Positions 4,394 through 5,064 of a stretch of 5,064 nt of DNA are shown here, piece by piece. Under the pieces are notes generated by a model. The model was not told the origin of the DNA. It worked only from the letters and a program-made list of their open reading frames with translations, and searched no databases. The DNA is from Candidatus Bipolaricaulota bacterium. Lineage in GTDB: Bacteria > Bipolaricaulota > Bipolaricaulia > UBA7950 > UBA9294. Numbering within the stretch: the stretch's first letter is position 1; the number at the start of each line of letters is the position of its first letter. Both the position numbers and the translations under genes were made by a program. The stretch covers positions 1 to 5,064 of the forward strand of contig JAGGXO010000192.1 of NCBI GenBank assembly GCA_021163015.1, given 5' to 3'.

Positions 4394-5064
4394 TCATTCT
4401 TCGGGCTGGTCGGCCTCATCATCGCTGCTTGTCATGGCGCTGGCGATGCCTATCAGTTCTTCCCTATCGATTCCTTCCCCGAGGAGAAACCAATACACCT
4501 GGTTCTCCTGCCAGCCTATTTCGAGCAATGATCGGCGCACGGATTCGGGAATTTCATCCTTGAGAAGAGCTTCACGGTCGATGATCCTTCCTGTAGTACT
4601 TGCCAGGTCGACCTCTTCTCCGTTATCTGCAAGGAGCGCTCTTCTTCTGTTCATATCCGGCGAAAGGTAGTTTCCTACCCGCAGAGAGAGCCCAGACGTC
4701 CGTTTGCTGTTGCTTCCTGCCTTCTCGAAGGAGAGAAATGCGTATGCCCGCTGGCGTCCCTCGTTCGCCGTAAGTGTGATGCGATCGCTGTGGAGTTTGT
4801 ATCCACGTTGCGAGATTCTCTCCAGGTCAAGGGTAAATGGGAGTGTGTCCGCGAGGTCCTTATCTCGAGTCTCCTCCTCACTGAACACACGTGTCTCTTC
4901 AGATGGCTCAAATGAGAAAAGATCTTCCTTTGGAACGGCGAACATTACATCCCTGTAATCGATCGTAATTGGGGTCGATGGCCCGGCGATATAATAGAGG
5001 GGCGATCTCTGCGTGGGGTAAAACAGGATGCGCATTGGGAAGAGGGTTTCCGGATCGATAGAGA
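4394..5064 (-). CDS. C-terminal part of an unrecognised, possibly envelope-associated protein
   Basis: The frame is open from the right edge to TGA at 4394-4396, giving about 222 residues. The first in-frame ATG visible is at 5035, but codons upstream of it (SIDPETLFP) are also open and protein-like, and no SD is seen, so the gene probably starts outside the window. The fragment has alternating strand-rich stretches (RILFYPT, YKLHSDRITLTA, AYAFLSFEKA) and no membrane segment. Its end, WQENQVYWFLLGEGIDREEL followed by IGIASAM, recalls the closing strand and helix of LolA-like or DUF4367 domains found in exported lipoproteins and anti-sigma partners. This is a weak resemblance only. The tail SSDDEADQPEE is very acidic. 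It converges with the lipoprotein gene across only 6 bp. No terminator stem is visible between them. Confidence 0.75.
   Translation of the reverse strand, partial: SIDPETLFPMRILFYPTQRSPLYYIAGPSTPITIDYRDVMFAVPKEDLFSFEPSEETRVFSEEETRDKDLADTLPFTLDLERISQRGYKLHSDRITLTANEGRQRAYAFLSFEKAGSNSKRTSGLSLRVGNYLSPDMNRRRALLADNGEEVDLASTTGRIIDREALLKDEIPESVRRSLLEIGWQENQVYWFLLGEGIDREELIGIASAMTSSDDEADQPEE

Overview
The window looks like chromosomal DNA from a bacterium. One product has a bacterial lipoprotein signal peptide, and another is a bacterial-type pyrimidine-nucleoside phosphorylase. Base composition is moderately GC-rich by eye. I cannot name the phylum. Weak or absent Shine-Dalgarno (SD) sites with -10 boxes almost touching the start codons suggest a lineage that uses leaderless mRNAs, as Actinobacteria, Deinococcus-Thermus and several uncultured phyla do.

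Layout, left to right. (1) Positions 1-1240, minus strand: pyrimidine-nucleoside phosphorylase, complete at its N-terminus and cut by the window edge about 20 residues before the expected C-terminus. (2) Positions 1241-1333: a 93-bp divergent promoter region with back-to-back sigma70-like promoters, each with its -10 box ending 9 nt before a start codon. (3) Positions 1334-2119 and 2116-2988, plus strand: a BtpA/SgcQ-family TIM-barrel protein and a PfkB/ribokinase-family kinase, joined by an ATGA overlap. (4) Positions 2989-3233: a non-coding stretch with an imperfect long direct repeat and several inverted repeats. (5) Positions 3234-3290: an 18-codon leader ORF with the best SD site in the window, overlapping by ATGA the start of (6) a lipoprotein with propeller-like repeats, 3287-4387. 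(7) Positions 4394-5064, minus strand: the C-terminal part of an unrecognised protein, convergent with the lipoprotein and only 6 bp away.

The left half suggests a nucleoside or sugar-phosphate salvage module. The phosphorylase releases ribose-1-phosphate or deoxyribose-1-phosphate, the kinase may act on a related sugar, nucleoside or sugar phosphate, and the BtpA-like protein has no firmly known reaction. The link rests on gene order and is an inference.

The most unusual signal is upstream of the lipoprotein. Its SD-bearing leader ORF can be masked by an 8-bp RNA helix (3168-3175 with 3221-3228) closing over an inner hairpin (3177-3210), and a competing hairpin uses part of the same sequence. 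This has the form of a translational switch acting on a leader peptide coupled to the lipoprotein. It has not been tested.
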